Shown here: one piece after another, positions 42,970-51,291 of the stretch
Position numbering within the stretch: the first letter of the stretch is position 1
How the letters are laid out: every line of letters begins with the position of its first letter
NCBI RefSeq assembly: GCF_003260015.1
Contig: NZ_QCXS01000002.1
Coordinates: forward strand, 2,232,001 to 2,296,000
DNA: 64,000 nucleotides
From: Nakamurella deserti
GTDB lineage: Bacteria > Actinomycetota > Actinomycetes > Mycobacteriales > Nakamurellaceae
Reading direction: 5' to 3'
Notes under the pieces: generated by a model
Databases searched by the model: none
The model's input: only the letters and a program-made list of their open reading frames with translations
What the model was told of the DNA's origin: nothing
Translations under genes and position numbers: made by a program

Positions 42970-43296
42970 TCAGGAGTCGCCGCGCAGCGCGCTGCGCAGC
43001 CGTTCCCGCTCGGCGCGGCGCTCTCCGTGACGTGCCGCCATCGCCGCGGTGAGCCGGGCCCGTTGTCGGCCGAACAGCAGCAGTGACAGCGGCAGCTGCA
43101 GGATGATCGCGATGGTCAGCGCGATGATCAGGGGCACGAAGACGAACAGCACCGCGGTCAGGACCACGATCAGGCCGATCCGCAGGGCGGTGAAGGCCAG
43201 CAACGCCGGCATCAGGGCCGGGCGGGCGTCGGCGGGCGCGGTACCGGCCGGGCCGACCGGGGCCGGATCGGCGGGCGGGTTCATCGGGCTGCTCAC
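42970..43296 (-). CDS. DUF4229 small membrane protein
   Basis: The 108-residue protein has a Pro/Ala-rich N-terminus, two adjacent membrane segments (ALLAFTALRIGLIVVLTAVL and PLIIALTIAIILQLPLSLLL) and a basic C-terminal tail (LTAAMAARHGERRAERERLR). This layout and the position next to menA are characteristic of DUF4229 in actinobacteria; the function is unknown. It starts at GTG 43296, or possibly at the in-frame ATG at 43284. It is convergent with menA. Confidence 0.75.
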   Translation of the reverse strand: MSSPMNPPADPAPVGPAGTAPADARPALMPALLAFTALRIGLIVVLTAVLFVFVPLIIALTIAIILQLPLSLLLFGRQRARLTAAMAARHGERRAERERLRSALRGDS

Positions 43297-43352
43297 CCGA
43301 CCCAGCCTAACCGCGTGTTCCGTCGTCGCCGGAAGACGACGGCGCGGTGCGG

Positions 43353-43817
43353 TCAGGCGCGGCCGTCGTCGGCGGGCACTGAGTGCGGGCGCCCTTCGAA
43401 CCAGGTGGACAGTACGACGGTGGTCCGGGTCCGGGCCACCCCCGAGATACCCCGCAGCCGCCCCAGGAACAGGTGCAGCTCGTCGACGGTGGCGACCCGG
43501 ACCTTGACCACGTAGGCCTCGTCGCCGGCGACGCCGTAGCAGCTCTCGACCTCGGGCATCGACTCCAACGCGGCGACGACCTCCGCGTCGGTGGACGTCT
43601 CCCCCGGCTCGATGCCGATCAGGGCGGTCACCCCGAGACCGATAGAGGACGGCGCCACCACGGCCCGGTAGCCCGTGATGACCCCGGACGACTCGAGCTT
43701 GGCGACGCGCTCGTGGACCGCCGACGACGACAACCCCACCGCCCGGGCCAGTTCGGCGTAGCTGGCCCGGCCGTCGACCCGCAGGGCGTCGACGAGCTTC
43801 CGGTCCAGCGCATCCAT
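43353..43817 (-). CDS. Lrp/AsnC-family transcriptional regulator
   Basis: This 154-residue feast/famine regulator starts MDALDRKLVDALRVDGRASY behind GGGGAGG. The HTH is AELARAVGLSSSAVHERVAKLESSGVI, followed by the linker ITGYRAVV and the C-terminal RAM/AsnC ligand-binding domain with GDEAYVVKVRVATVDELHLF. Its ligand is likely an amino acid. It does not neighbour an amino-acid gene, so it may be a global or autoregulated factor. Confidence 0.9.
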   Translation of the reverse strand: MDALDRKLVDALRVDGRASYAELARAVGLSSSAVHERVAKLESSGVITGYRAVVAPSSIGLGVTALIGIEPGETSTDAEVVAALESMPEVESCYGVAGDEAYVVKVRVATVDELHLFLGRLRGISGVARTRTTVVLSTWFEGRPHSVPADDGRA

Positions 43818-44489
43818 CGCCACCGTCGCCTCCCCGTGGCGGTGAGCCGCCGTTACGTGTCCACCGCCGGCCGTCGGCCGCGGTGGCCGGGCCGTGCCTG
43901 GTGCACGCCCGCCAGCAGAGAGGCTAGCGGTCGCCGGGCGTGGCGGTCCGCACTCGGTGTCGTCCTCCCAAACCGGCGGCATGAGCGGCGCGGTCCCGGG
44001 GTAGGAGACTCCACGACAGCGTGACCCCACCTCGCCGGATGCTCCGGTACGGCCGTCACTGATCGCCGCATCGGCCGGCGGCACGCCACGCCGGGGTCAC
44101 ACACGAATCAACACCGCACCGAGCAGATCCGCACGGGTTTTCCCCGGATCGATCACCGTCGAGACCGTCCCGTGATCTGCACTTCCACCGCCGAACGGGC
44201 GGTGACCCCACCGAAACGAAACTCACACTCCGTGTCGGTTGACGCTCCCGGACGGGCGGATCCTCACGAATGAGGTTCGCAAGCCGACCGTAGGGTGGAA
44301 GCCGACCACCTGCGGCAACCCCATCGTGGCTCACGGTAGCCCGATCAGGTGGCCGACAAACGTCGCGAACCCGGCAATTCCACACGTGCGATATTGGTTG
44401 CTTATTGAGCTATTGGTCCGGGGTGTCGCATACTGGGATCAGCTGCTTCCCGCAGCGTGGCCGTCGGGGCCTGATCAAGGAGGTCATCT
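43818..44489. other. 672-bp intergenic region upstream of bldC
   Basis: This is the longest gap in the window and contains its least GC-rich segment (about 44380-44440). It separates the divergent Lrp and bldC genes. Visible items are a short dyad ACAC-TCC-GTGT at 44225-44235, which is loosely BldD-box-like, and the promoter and ribosome site of bldC. An 86-codon open frame across 44239-44499 has atypical composition and is probably not a gene. A long leader or several promoters for bldC is the natural reading. Confidence 0.6.
44405..44434 (+). promoter_or_regulatory. Candidate bldC promoter
   Basis: TTGAGC (44405-44410) and CATACT (44429-44434) are spaced by 18 bp and lie about 55 bp before the bldC start. 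The match to the housekeeping sigma consensus is fair. The strong ribosome site AAGGAGG follows directly upstream of the GTG. Confidence 0.5.
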
Positions 44490-44693
44490 GTGTCGCTAGA
44501 AAGCAGCGAGCGTCTACTCACCCCGGGTGAGGTCGCACTCATGTTCCGCGTCGATCCCAAGACCGTCACCCGCTGGGCGTCGGCCGGTCGGATCGGCTCC
44601 ATCCGTACGCCCGGAGGGCACCGTCGCTTCCGCGAGGCCGAGGTCCGGTCGCTGTTGACCGACCTCACCGTGGACGCCACCCGCTCCGCCTGA
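44490..44693 (+). CDS. bldC: BldC-like MerR-type DNA-binding protein
   Basis: The 67-residue protein is essentially one winged HTH: LTPGEVALMFRVDPKTVTRW followed by ASAGRIGSIRTPGGHRRFRE and the short C-terminal helix. This is the BldC layout and size (68 in Streptomyces), with no ligand domain. BldC binds head-to-tail on direct repeats and controls development or, in non-sporulating actinobacteria, other global programmes. It starts at GTG with a consensus AAGGAGG. The long upstream region implies complex regulation. Confidence 0.9.
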   Translation: MSLESSERLLTPGEVALMFRVDPKTVTRWASAGRIGSIRTPGGHRRFREAEVRSLLTDLTVDATRSA

Positions 44694-45079
44694 CCTGAGC
44701 CGCGCGGGCCTGACCCGTTGCACCAGAGCCCCCGGGCGCCCACCGGCGCGACGGGGGTTCTGTGCTTTCCGGGCCCGGTGATACGGCCCCGGCCACCGTC
44801 GGCAGCCCCGCGCCCCCGGCAATCCCCGACGTCCTGGACGGCGCCGGCCGGCCCGTCCCGGCACGGTCGGGCCCGACGGCCCCACCCGGCGATACCCCGG
44901 GTCCCCTCCTGTGCGGCGCCTGCTCGCGTCCTCCTCCTGGCTCCGCCCCAGCGGGTCCGGTCCCGTGGCGAGGCCCCGCGGACCGTGGTCCGTCGTCCTG
45001 TCCCTGCGTGAACGGGCCGTTACGAGAACGTGAGACGCTCCCGCCGGGCGGTGCGTACTCTGGACCGAAAGGAGGAGCA
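44694..45079. other. Intergenic region bldC / small membrane protein
   Basis: These 386 bp contain the bldC terminator hairpin near the start and the strong ribosome site (AAAGGAGGAG) of the next gene at the end. The middle is Pro/Arg-codon-like GC-rich sequence with no convincing gene. Confidence 0.5.
44724..44762 (+). terminator. Terminator after bldC
   Basis: The arms 44724-44734 and 44752-44762 (CAGAGCCCCCG with its complement, one G-T) form an 11-bp stem 30 bp after the bldC stop, followed by TGCTTT. Confidence 0.65.
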
Positions 45080-45295
45080 ATGCCCTATCTGCTGGTCGCT
45101 CTGGTCGTGACGGCCATCGTCGTGCTGCTCGCCTGGCGAGGGCTGGGCAACGCCGACGAAGGTCACAACGACGCCAAGCCCCGTCCCACCCTGCGTCCCC
45201 GGAACCGTGCACCCCGGGTGGTCGCACCCGACGACGATCCTGATTTCCTCGGCGAGATCGATCGCAAGTTGCGCGGTGAGGACAAGAGCGGCTGA
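45080..45295 (+). CDS. Small single-pass membrane protein
   Basis: The 71-residue product begins with one membrane helix (MPYLLVALVVTAIVVLLAW) and continues with a charged, Pro/Arg/Asp-rich cytoplasmic tail ending DFLGEIDRKLRGEDKSG. The ribosome site AAAGGAGGAG is excellent and a strong terminator follows, so it is a genuine monocistronic gene. I do not recognise a family of known function. Confidence 0.75.
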   Translation: MPYLLVALVVTAIVVLLAWRGLGNADEGHNDAKPRPTLRPRNRAPRVVAPDDDPDFLGEIDRKLRGEDKSG

Positions 45296-45323
45296 GCCGC
45301 TGCCCCGCCTGACGACGACATCA

Positions 45324-45351
45324 CAGCCCCGCCGGTCCTCCGGCGGGGCTG
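45324..45351 (+). terminator. Strong terminator after the small membrane protein gene
   Basis: A perfect 12-bp stem (45324-45335 with 45340-45351, loop TCCT) lies 28 bp after the stop and is followed by TCGTCTGTT. Confidence 0.85.
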
Positions 45352-45429
45352 TCGTCTGTTCCAGGACTGTCCGGGCGTCCGGCCACGCCGACACCACCCC
45401 TGCGTCATCCGGCCGACCGGCCGCGGCAC

Positions 45430-45683
45430 GCGTCCGCGCGCCGGTCGCGGCACCGCACTGCATGCCGGTCGCGGCCGGTCGCGGGTCCGCACGCCGGTCG
45501 CGGCCGGTCGCGGCACCGCTCCGCACGCCGGTCGCGGCACCGCCCTGCACGCCGGTCACGGCCGGTCGCGGCACGGGTCCGCACGCCGGTCGCGGCACCG
45601 CCCTGCACGCCGGTCGCGGCCGGTCGCGGCACGGGTCCGCACGCCGGTCACGGCACCGCTCCGCACGCCCGTCGCGGCACCGC
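45430..45683. repeat. Minisatellite of alternating 24- and 34-bp units
   Basis: About nine units built on GCACGCCGGTCGCGGCACCG fill this stretch. Several units have a 10-bp internal duplication (CGGTCGCGGC), making them 34 bp, and short and long units alternate through the middle of the array. Units of 34 bp break any reading frame, so it is not coding. There are no unique spacers, which excludes a CRISPR array. It lies between a terminator and a small minus-strand gene. Confidence 0.85.
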
Positions 45684-45699
45684 GGAGCACCCGCCCCGG

Positions 45700-45858
45700 T
45701 CAGTGGGCGGACTGCAGGTCCGCGTCGCCGTCGGTCCCGCGCTCGGCGGCCGACGGGTCGCCGTGTCCGGAGCCGGTACCGGCGCTCTCGGCCGACGGGG
45801 CCTCGTCGCCGTCCGCGACGGCGCCGGATTCGGTGGTCACGTTCACGGGTTCGGTCAT
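45700..45858 (-). CDS. Very small acidic protein (52 residues)
   Basis: The frame begins MTEPVNVTTESGAVADGDEA and ends with Asp/Ala-rich sequence. Codon use is normal for the genome (third positions almost all G or C). There is no clear ribosome site. It is upstream of, and on the same strand as, the repeat array and downstream of the ccsB operon. Whether it is translated is uncertain. Confidence 0.4.
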   Translation of the reverse strand: MTEPVNVTTESGAVADGDEAPSAESAGTGSGHGDPSAAERGTDGDADLQSAH

Positions 45859-45941
45859 CGGACGAGCCTAGGCCCCGGCGCCGCCGCACGACGACCGGAG
45901 ATCGACGGTGCGGGGCCGGAACGGCGAGGTGCCGCGGGAGG

Positions 45942-46973
45942 TCAGTTCAGGCCCGCGTAGGAGTGCAGACCGGCGATGACCATGTTGATGAAGAACAGGT
46001 TGAACACGATGGACACCAGACCCACGACGGAGATCCAGGCGGCCTTGGTGCCCCGCCAGCCGGCCGTGGCCCGCGCGTGCAGGTATCCCGCGTAGATCAC
46101 CCAGGTGATGAACGCGCAGGTTTCCTTCGGGTCCCAGTTCCAGTACCGGCCCCAGGCCACCTCGGCCCACAGGGCGCCGGTGATGACCGCGAAGGTGTAG
46201 ACGGGGAACGCGAGGATGGCCGTCCGGTACGCGATCCGGTCGATCCTGGCCAAGGTGGGCAGCTTCGACCAGACCGACCTCTGGTCGGCCCCCCGGCTCT
46301 CCCACCGCTGCCGCAGCACGTACAGCAGCGAGGCGATGCCGGAGAACATCAGTACGCCGCTGGACAGCGACACCGTGGTGACGTGGATCCACTTCCAGTA
46401 CGAGTTCAGCGCCGGCTGCAGCTCCGCCACCGGCACGTAGAGCAGCGCGCCGTTGACGTACATGAGCAGGGTGACCGGCGTCAGCACGAACACACCGAGC
46501 GCGAGGTCGCGGTGCCGCAGCCGGACGACGAGGAAGGTGCCGATGACCGCGGCGGAGATGGCCGAGGTGAACTCGTACATGTTGCCCAGGGGCAGCCGGT
46601 CGGCCGCGAAGCCCCGGGTGACGATGGACACCAGGTGCGCCACGAACCCCAGGACGGCCACGGCCAGGCCGGCGCGACCGAACCGCTCGCCCCACGGGAC
46701 GGCGGTGCGGGGAGTGTCGGTGACGTGCCCGTAGGGCGACGCGGTGGGCACGATGGGAATCCCGTCCGGGCGACCGTCGCGGGTGAGCGCGCCGGCCCTG
46801 ACGAGCTGGTCGGCGGTGTCGGTGCGGGCGACGCTGCCGCTGCTCTCGTCGCGGGCGGCGATCCGCCGCGACGAGAACTCGACCGCGGTGCAGATCAGCG
46901 CCACGGTGTACGCCGCGGTGGCGGCGCCGAACGCCTGGTCGGAGAACGCGCCGAGCGTGCTGCTGACGGCCAT
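45942..46973 (-). CDS. ccsB: Cytochrome c biogenesis protein CcsB/ResC
   Basis: CcsB and ResB form the system II haem-export and cytochrome c synthase complex. The 343-residue protein has about eight membrane helices and the haem-handling tryptophan motif YWNWDPKETCAFITWV near residue 275, with conserved His on either side. The ATG at 46973 gives a start just before the first helix. It is the last gene of the minus-strand operon gpm-tlpA-ccdA-resB-ccsB, 56 bp after resB. Confidence 0.95.
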   Translation of the reverse strand: MAVSSTLGAFSDQAFGAATAAYTVALICTAVEFSSRRIAARDESSGSVARTDTADQLVRAGALTRDGRPDGIPIVPTASPYGHVTDTPRTAVPWGERFGRAGLAVAVLGFVAHLVSIVTRGFAADRLPLGNMYEFTSAISAAVIGTFLVVRLRHRDLALGVFVLTPVTLLMYVNGALLYVPVAELQPALNSYWKWIHVTTVSLSSGVLMFSGIASLLYVLRQRWESRGADQRSVWSKLPTLARIDRIAYRTAILAFPVYTFAVITGALWAEVAWGRYWNWDPKETCAFITWVIYAGYLHARATAGWRGTKAAWISVVGLVSIVFNLFFINMVIAGLHSYAGLN

Positions 46974-47029
46974 CGATGATGCCTTTCTCGGAGCTGGGAA
47001 TGCGGTGGTGCCGGTCGGACGGAGGTCCG

Positions 47030-48673
47030 CTAGCCGGACCGGGAGGGCCGCGCCAGGGCGGCGAGGGAACCGAATTCCTCCCCGTACCCGGCCTGGTCGG
47101 TCCGGGCCAGACCACCGACTTCGACGGTACTGCCGCCGGACCCGTCGGGTGTGATGCGGTACCACACACGGCGGCGCTTCACGATCAACGAGACCATCAG
47201 GCCGCCGAGCAGGGTGATCGCGAACACCAGGGCGTAGCCCTGGGCCGGGTCGTAGGACGTCTGCAGCTGCACCCACTGCTTGAAGCCGGTGAACTCGATC
47301 CTGGTGCCGTCGTCGAGGGTGAAGGACTCGCCGATCGTGAGGTTGGCCCGGTCCAGCTTCTCCAGTCCGCCGTTGTCGATCTGGCGTTGGTCCAGCGCGA
47401 AGATCGACTGACCGGCGCCGTCCTCCATCCCGAGATCGCCGCGCCAGGCCTGGATGGCCACGGCGGGATCGTCGGGGGCCGCACCGGCGGAGCTGAGGAT
47501 GTTGGCGTTGCCGTGCGCGATGCCGGCCGTGGGCGCGAACAGTCCCTGCAGGGCGAGCTGGTGCTGCCGGACCTCGTCGCCGGTGTACCCGGGCGGGTCG
47601 GGGAACTTGACGACCCCCTCGGACAGCAACGTCGTGTCGGTCGGCTGGAAGGTCTGCCACGCGGTGCGCACCTCGCCGTTCGGGAAGGTCACCTGGAAGA
47701 CGGGGCTGAAGCCGTGACCCAGCAGGTAGACCCGCTCACCGCTGATACGCAGCGGGTCGTTGACCTTCAGGTGCCGCGGGGTGAAGTCGGTGGACCCGGC
47801 CGCGACCTGTTCACCCGTCTGGTAGCCGATGGAGGCGTCGAAGTCGGTGGCCAGCCCCTGATCGGTGTACTGGGCGTCGAAGCGTTCCAGGTTGACGCAG
47901 AACGGCGCGAGGTCGGTGCCGTCGACGAGCAGGCCCGGGCGGAACGCGTCGTAGACCGACGGCGAGCTGGAGCAGAACCCCTGGCCCTCGGTGACGATCA
48001 CGGTGCCCTCGAAGCCGAACATCTTGCCGACGGCGATGGCCGCCAGCAGTCCGAGCAGCGAGAAGTGGAACACCAGGTTCCCGACCTCGCGGAAGAAGCC
48101 CTTCTCCGCGGAGACGGTGACGACGCCACCGGACTCCTCGCGCCGGGTCGACCGCCAGCGGCGCAGGCCGGCGACGATGCGGGTCGCGGCCGCGTCCGGC
48201 GCCTCCGCGGTGGGGACGTCGGCGGCGTGGTGCGGCAACCGACCCAGGTTGCGGGGCGTGGCGACCGGCTTGGACCGCAGCGCCCCGACGAAGTCCCAGG
48301 TCCGCGGGACCAGACAGCCGATCAGCGAGGTGAACAGCGCCAGGTAGATGGCGGCGTACCAGGGCGATCCGAACACCCCGAAGAAGCCGAGCTCGTCCAG
48401 GATCGGCCCGAGCGTCGGGTTCTCGGTGATGAACGTGGCCGTCCGGCCGGCGTCCAGGGTCCACTGCGGCAGCAGCGCGCCCGGTAGCGAGGCCAGCGCC
48501 AACAGGAACAGCAGGATGAGCGCGACCCGCATGCTGGTGAGCTGTCGCCAGAGCACCCGGGCGACGCCGACCGCGGCCCGCACCCCGGTGGGGCGGCGGG
48601 GCGGTGCCGGAGGCGGGGGCGGCGGTTCGACCTGGTCGTCGGGCCGCAGGTGGGTGGTGTCGTGAGTGGTCAC
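47030..48673 (-). CDS. resB: Cytochrome c biogenesis protein ResB (Ccs1)
   Basis: ResB is the second subunit of the system II synthase. The 547 residues start at a GTG overlapping the ccdA stop. After a Pro-rich N-terminus there are three membrane helices in the first 220 residues (VALILLFLLALASLPGALLP, AAIYLALFTSLIGCLVPRTW, LVFHFSLLGLLAAIAVGKMF). A large extracytoplasmic domain and a final helix (YALVFAITLLGGLMVSLIV) follow. It probably binds haem and apocytochrome at the outer face. Confidence 0.95.
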   Translation of the reverse strand: MTTHDTTHLRPDDQVEPPPPPPAPPRRPTGVRAAVGVARVLWRQLTSMRVALILLFLLALASLPGALLPQWTLDAGRTATFITENPTLGPILDELGFFGVFGSPWYAAIYLALFTSLIGCLVPRTWDFVGALRSKPVATPRNLGRLPHHAADVPTAEAPDAAATRIVAGLRRWRSTRREESGGVVTVSAEKGFFREVGNLVFHFSLLGLLAAIAVGKMFGFEGTVIVTEGQGFCSSSPSVYDAFRPGLLVDGTDLAPFCVNLERFDAQYTDQGLATDFDASIGYQTGEQVAAGSTDFTPRHLKVNDPLRISGERVYLLGHGFSPVFQVTFPNGEVRTAWQTFQPTDTTLLSEGVVKFPDPPGYTGDEVRQHQLALQGLFAPTAGIAHGNANILSSAGAAPDDPAVAIQAWRGDLGMEDGAGQSIFALDQRQIDNGGLEKLDRANLTIGESFTLDDGTRIEFTGFKQWVQLQTSYDPAQGYALVFAITLLGGLMVSLIVKRRRVWYRITPDGSGGSTVEVGGLARTDQAGYGEEFGSLAALARPSRSG

Positions 48674-49455
48674 AGCAGCACTCCCCCGTCGCCGCGGACG
48701 ACGCTGGTCCGCAGGAAGGTGATGAACTCGGTCCACAGCCCGGTCACCATCAGCACGCCGAGCGCGATGAGCAGCGCGCCGCCGAGGATCTGGATCTGGC
48801 GGCCGTGCCGGCGCAGGAAGCCCAGAGCGGTGCCGGCCCAGCCGAAACCCAGCGCCAGCAGCAGGAACGGCACACCCAGGCCGAGGCAGTAGAAGACGAC
48901 GAGGAAGAGCCCGCGCCAGGCTTCGCCGTTCCACTCGGTGCTGAAGGTCAGCGACAGCACCGCGGCCAGCGTCGGACCGAGGCAGGTGACCCAGCCGAGG
49001 CCGAACACCACGCCGAGCAGCGGCGGGCCGACGTAGCGGCCGGTGGGCCGGGCGTGCAACCGGTACTCCCGTTGCAGCGGCCGGAAGAACCCGAGCATGA
49101 CCAGGCCCATGACGATGGTGATGCCGCCGCCGATGCGGGTGAGCAGCTCCAGGTTGCCGGTGAGGGTGCGGGCGACGCCGAGGACCAGGGCGCTCTGCGC
49201 GAGGAAGACGGCGGTGAAGCCGAGCACGAACAGCAGCGTCGAGCCGACGAGCTGGCGGCGGACCCGGGTGCGGGTCCGGCCGCCCTCCTCGACGTCCTCG
49301 GCCTCCGCCCCGACCAGTCCGGTGAGGTAGGACAGGTAACCCGGGACCAGTGGCACCACGCACGGCGACGCGAACGACACCGCGCCGGCGGCCAGCGACA
49401 GCCCGGCCGCCAGCACGAACGGCCCCGAGACGATGGTGTCGGAGATGCCGGCCAT
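48670..49455 (-). CDS. ccdA: Cytochrome c biogenesis / thiol transport protein CcdA
   Basis: CcdA passes reducing power from cytoplasmic thioredoxin to the TlpA-type thioredoxin outside. The 261-residue protein has six membrane helices. The redox Cys pair is in ASPCVVPLVPGY (helix 1) and GWVTCLGPTL (helix 4). I use the internal ATG at 49455. It starts 13 bp after the tlpA stop and overlaps resB by four bases. Confidence 0.95.
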   Translation of the reverse strand: MAGISDTIVSGPFVLAAGLSLAAGAVSFASPCVVPLVPGYLSYLTGLVGAEAEDVEEGGRTRTRVRRQLVGSTLLFVLGFTAVFLAQSALVLGVARTLTGNLELLTRIGGGITIVMGLVMLGFFRPLQREYRLHARPTGRYVGPPLLGVVFGLGWVTCLGPTLAAVLSLTFSTEWNGEAWRGLFLVVFYCLGLGVPFLLLALGFGWAGTALGFLRRHGRQIQILGGALLIALGVLMVTGLWTEFITFLRTSVVRGDGGVLL

Positions 49456-49468
49456 CACCGGTCCCCGG

Positions 49469-50179
49469 TCACGAGGTGGGTGCCGCGTCGGCACCGGTGG
49501 TCGGGGTGGTGCCGCCCGTCGGAGTCACGCCGGCCGGCGTGGTCGGGTCGACCGACGGCGCGGTGGTGGGGGCGGGGTCGGGAACGCCGGCGGCCTGGTC
49601 GCCACCCTCGGCGACCAGCGCGTCGACGGCCTCGTCGAGCTCCTGGGCCTCGACCACCCGCAGGTAGATCTTGGCCACCTTGTGCTCGCGGTCCAGGACG
49701 ATCGTCGTCGGGATCGACGAGGTGGGCAGCCCGCTCATCGACAGCAGCGTGCGCGTCGTCGGGTCGTAGATCGACGGGAACGGCATCGCCCGGGCCGCCA
49801 TGAAGTCGGCCGCGGCCTGACGATCGTCTCTGATGTTGATCCCGAGGAACTGCACGGGATCGCCCGCCGACAACTCGGCCGCGACCTCGAGATCCTCCGC
49901 CTCGGCGCGGCACGGCACACACCACGAGCCCCACACGTTGAGCACCATGATCTTGCCGGCGTAGTCCGACAGCTTGATGGTCTGCCCGGCGTCGGTGACG
50001 CTGCTCCCGGTGAAGTCCTCGACGGTCCCCCGCTCGCCGGGCGCGTAGGTGAACTCGGACTTGCCCCCGGGCGAGACGAACACGAACGCCCCGTTTCCCG
50101 GGATCGCCGTCGCGTTCGACGTGCAGCCGCTGACGACGAGCGCCGTCGCGGCCGCGATGGCGGTCAGGATCCTTCTCAT
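49469..50179 (-). CDS. TlpA/ResA-like thioredoxin lipoprotein
   Basis: The 236-residue product begins with a lipoprotein signal (MRRILTAIAAATALVVSGC; the Cys is the lipidation site). It continues with a thioredoxin fold carrying the redox motif WCVPC and GLPTSSIPTTIVLD with the cis-Pro. It keeps apocytochrome haem-binding Cys reduced. A 40-residue Pro/Thr-rich tail follows the fold. It overlaps the phosphoglycerate-mutase-like gene by four bases at its start. Confidence 0.93.
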   Translation of the reverse strand: MRRILTAIAAATALVVSGCTSNATAIPGNGAFVFVSPGGKSEFTYAPGERGTVEDFTGSSVTDAGQTIKLSDYAGKIMVLNVWGSWCVPCRAEAEDLEVAAELSAGDPVQFLGINIRDDRQAAADFMAARAMPFPSIYDPTTRTLLSMSGLPTSSIPTTIVLDREHKVAKIYLRVVEAQELDEAVDALVAEGGDQAAGVPDPAPTTAPSVDPTTPAGVTPTGGTTPTTGADAAPTS

Positions 50180-50856
50180 GCGCCGGCCTCCGGCTGGTTG
50201 TCGGGATCGGGGACGACGCCGCCCACCGGATCGTCGACCGCCGCGATGTGGGCGGCCGGTTCCCGGTAGTCGACCCGCTGGAAGACGCCGTCGGTGAACG
50301 TCAGCGACGTCAGCGACGCCACCGCGCACTGCCGCGACGCCGGGTTGTGCCACAGCCGCTGCCCGCTGAGATACCGCCGGAGCGTCCAGATCGGCAGCTG
50401 GTGCGACACGATGACCGCTTCGTGGCCGACCGCCCGGTCGTGCGCGGCGTAGACCGCGGCCAGCATCCGGTGGGCGATCTCCAGGTACGGCTCCCCCCAC
50501 GACGGCGTGAACGGGTCCCGCATCTTCGCCCAACTGGCGGGGCGGCGCAGCACGTTGTCCCGACCGCTGGTCGGCGACCCGGCGAAGTCGTTGTCGGCCT
50601 CCAGGACCCGGTCGTCGGTGACGATCTCCAGCCCGTGACCGGCCGCGACCGGGGTGGCCGTCTCCTGGGCGCGCAGCAGCGACGAGGCCACGACGTGGAT
50701 GATGTCGCGGTCGGCCAGCGCGGCCGCCGCGGCGTCGGCCATCGCCCGGCCGGAAGCGGCCAACCGGTAACCCGGCAGCCGTCCGTAGAGGATGTTGTCC
50801 GGGTTGTGCACCTTCCCGTGGCGCAGCAGATGCACCACGGTCGTCTCAGTACTCAC
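50176..50856 (-). CDS. Histidine phosphatase (phosphoglycerate mutase-like) protein
   Basis: This 226-residue member of the histidine phosphatase superfamily starts at GTG 50856 behind GGAGG. The phosphoacceptor motif is LLRHGKV, the second Arg/Glu pair lies in SSLLRAQETA, and the second catalytic His is in VIVSHQLPIWTLRR. A member of this family usually heads the actinobacterial cytochrome c maturation operon; its substrate there is not established. It overlaps tlpA by four bases. Confidence 0.88.
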   Translation of the reverse strand: MSTETTVVHLLRHGKVHNPDNILYGRLPGYRLAASGRAMADAAAAALADRDIIHVVASSLLRAQETATPVAAGHGLEIVTDDRVLEADNDFAGSPTSGRDNVLRRPASWAKMRDPFTPSWGEPYLEIAHRMLAAVYAAHDRAVGHEAVIVSHQLPIWTLRRYLSGQRLWHNPASRQCAVASLTSLTFTDGVFQRVDYREPAAHIAAVDDPVGGVVPDPDNQPEAGA

Positions 50857-51289
50857 GGGCGGCCTCCGTCGGCCGGGGAGCGAGTCCGGCGGGCGCGTCG
50901 ACGGCGACCGGCGACGGCGACATCTGGGCGGGGGCCGGGGACCGCCGACCTCGCACCCACAAACCACCGGCGACGGACCAGCAGATCAGGCCGAGACCCC
51001 CGAGGGCGACGGCTCCGGCGATCCAGGGGGCGGAGTAGCGCCGCACCTCGTAGGACGGGTCACCCTGGACATACGACGGAAAGGCGTGGGCCGCGATGCC
51101 GTGCCGGAACAACGGGACCGTCACCGCGAGACAGATCACGCCGAGGACGACCAGCAGCACCGGCACCCAGGCGCGGCCCCGGGCGTCCGCGACGGCCGAC
51201 GGGGTCGGCGACGCCGGTCCGTGGTGCACGGACGGGTTCGCGACGGGGTGCGACGCTCTGGCCGGGGCCGGGACGTCCGGACTGGACAC
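50846..51289 (-). CDS. Two-helix membrane protein of unknown function
   Basis: The 147-residue protein starts at a GTG two bases after the preceding stop codon. It has membrane helices around VPVLLVVLGVICLAVTVPLF and APWIAGAVALGGLGLICWSV, with a short external loop (HAFPSYVQGDPSYEVRRY) and Pro-rich ends. It overlaps the histidine phosphatase gene by 11 bp. The family was not recognised. Operon position suggests an accessory role in the envelope. Confidence 0.65.
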   Translation of the reverse strand: MSSPDVPAPARASHPVANPSVHHGPASPTPSAVADARGRAWVPVLLVVLGVICLAVTVPLFRHGIAAHAFPSYVQGDPSYEVRRYSAPWIAGAVALGGLGLICWSVAGGLWVRGRRSPAPAQMSPSPVAVDAPAGLAPRPTEAAREY

Positions 51290-51291
51290 GG

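Noticed and set aside
44239-44499. 86-codon plus-strand frame upstream of bldC
   Set aside because: Codon third positions are not GC-biased as in real genes here, and it overlaps the bldC promoter and start.
45430-45683. Possible CRISPR array
   Set aside because: The repeats are directly adjacent with no unique spacers, and there are no cas genes in the window.
45020-45889. 289-codon minus-strand frame through the minisatellite
   Set aside because: It reads Arg/Pro/Ala repeats through the 24/34-bp array, has no ribosome site and is broken by unit-length changes in homologous phases.
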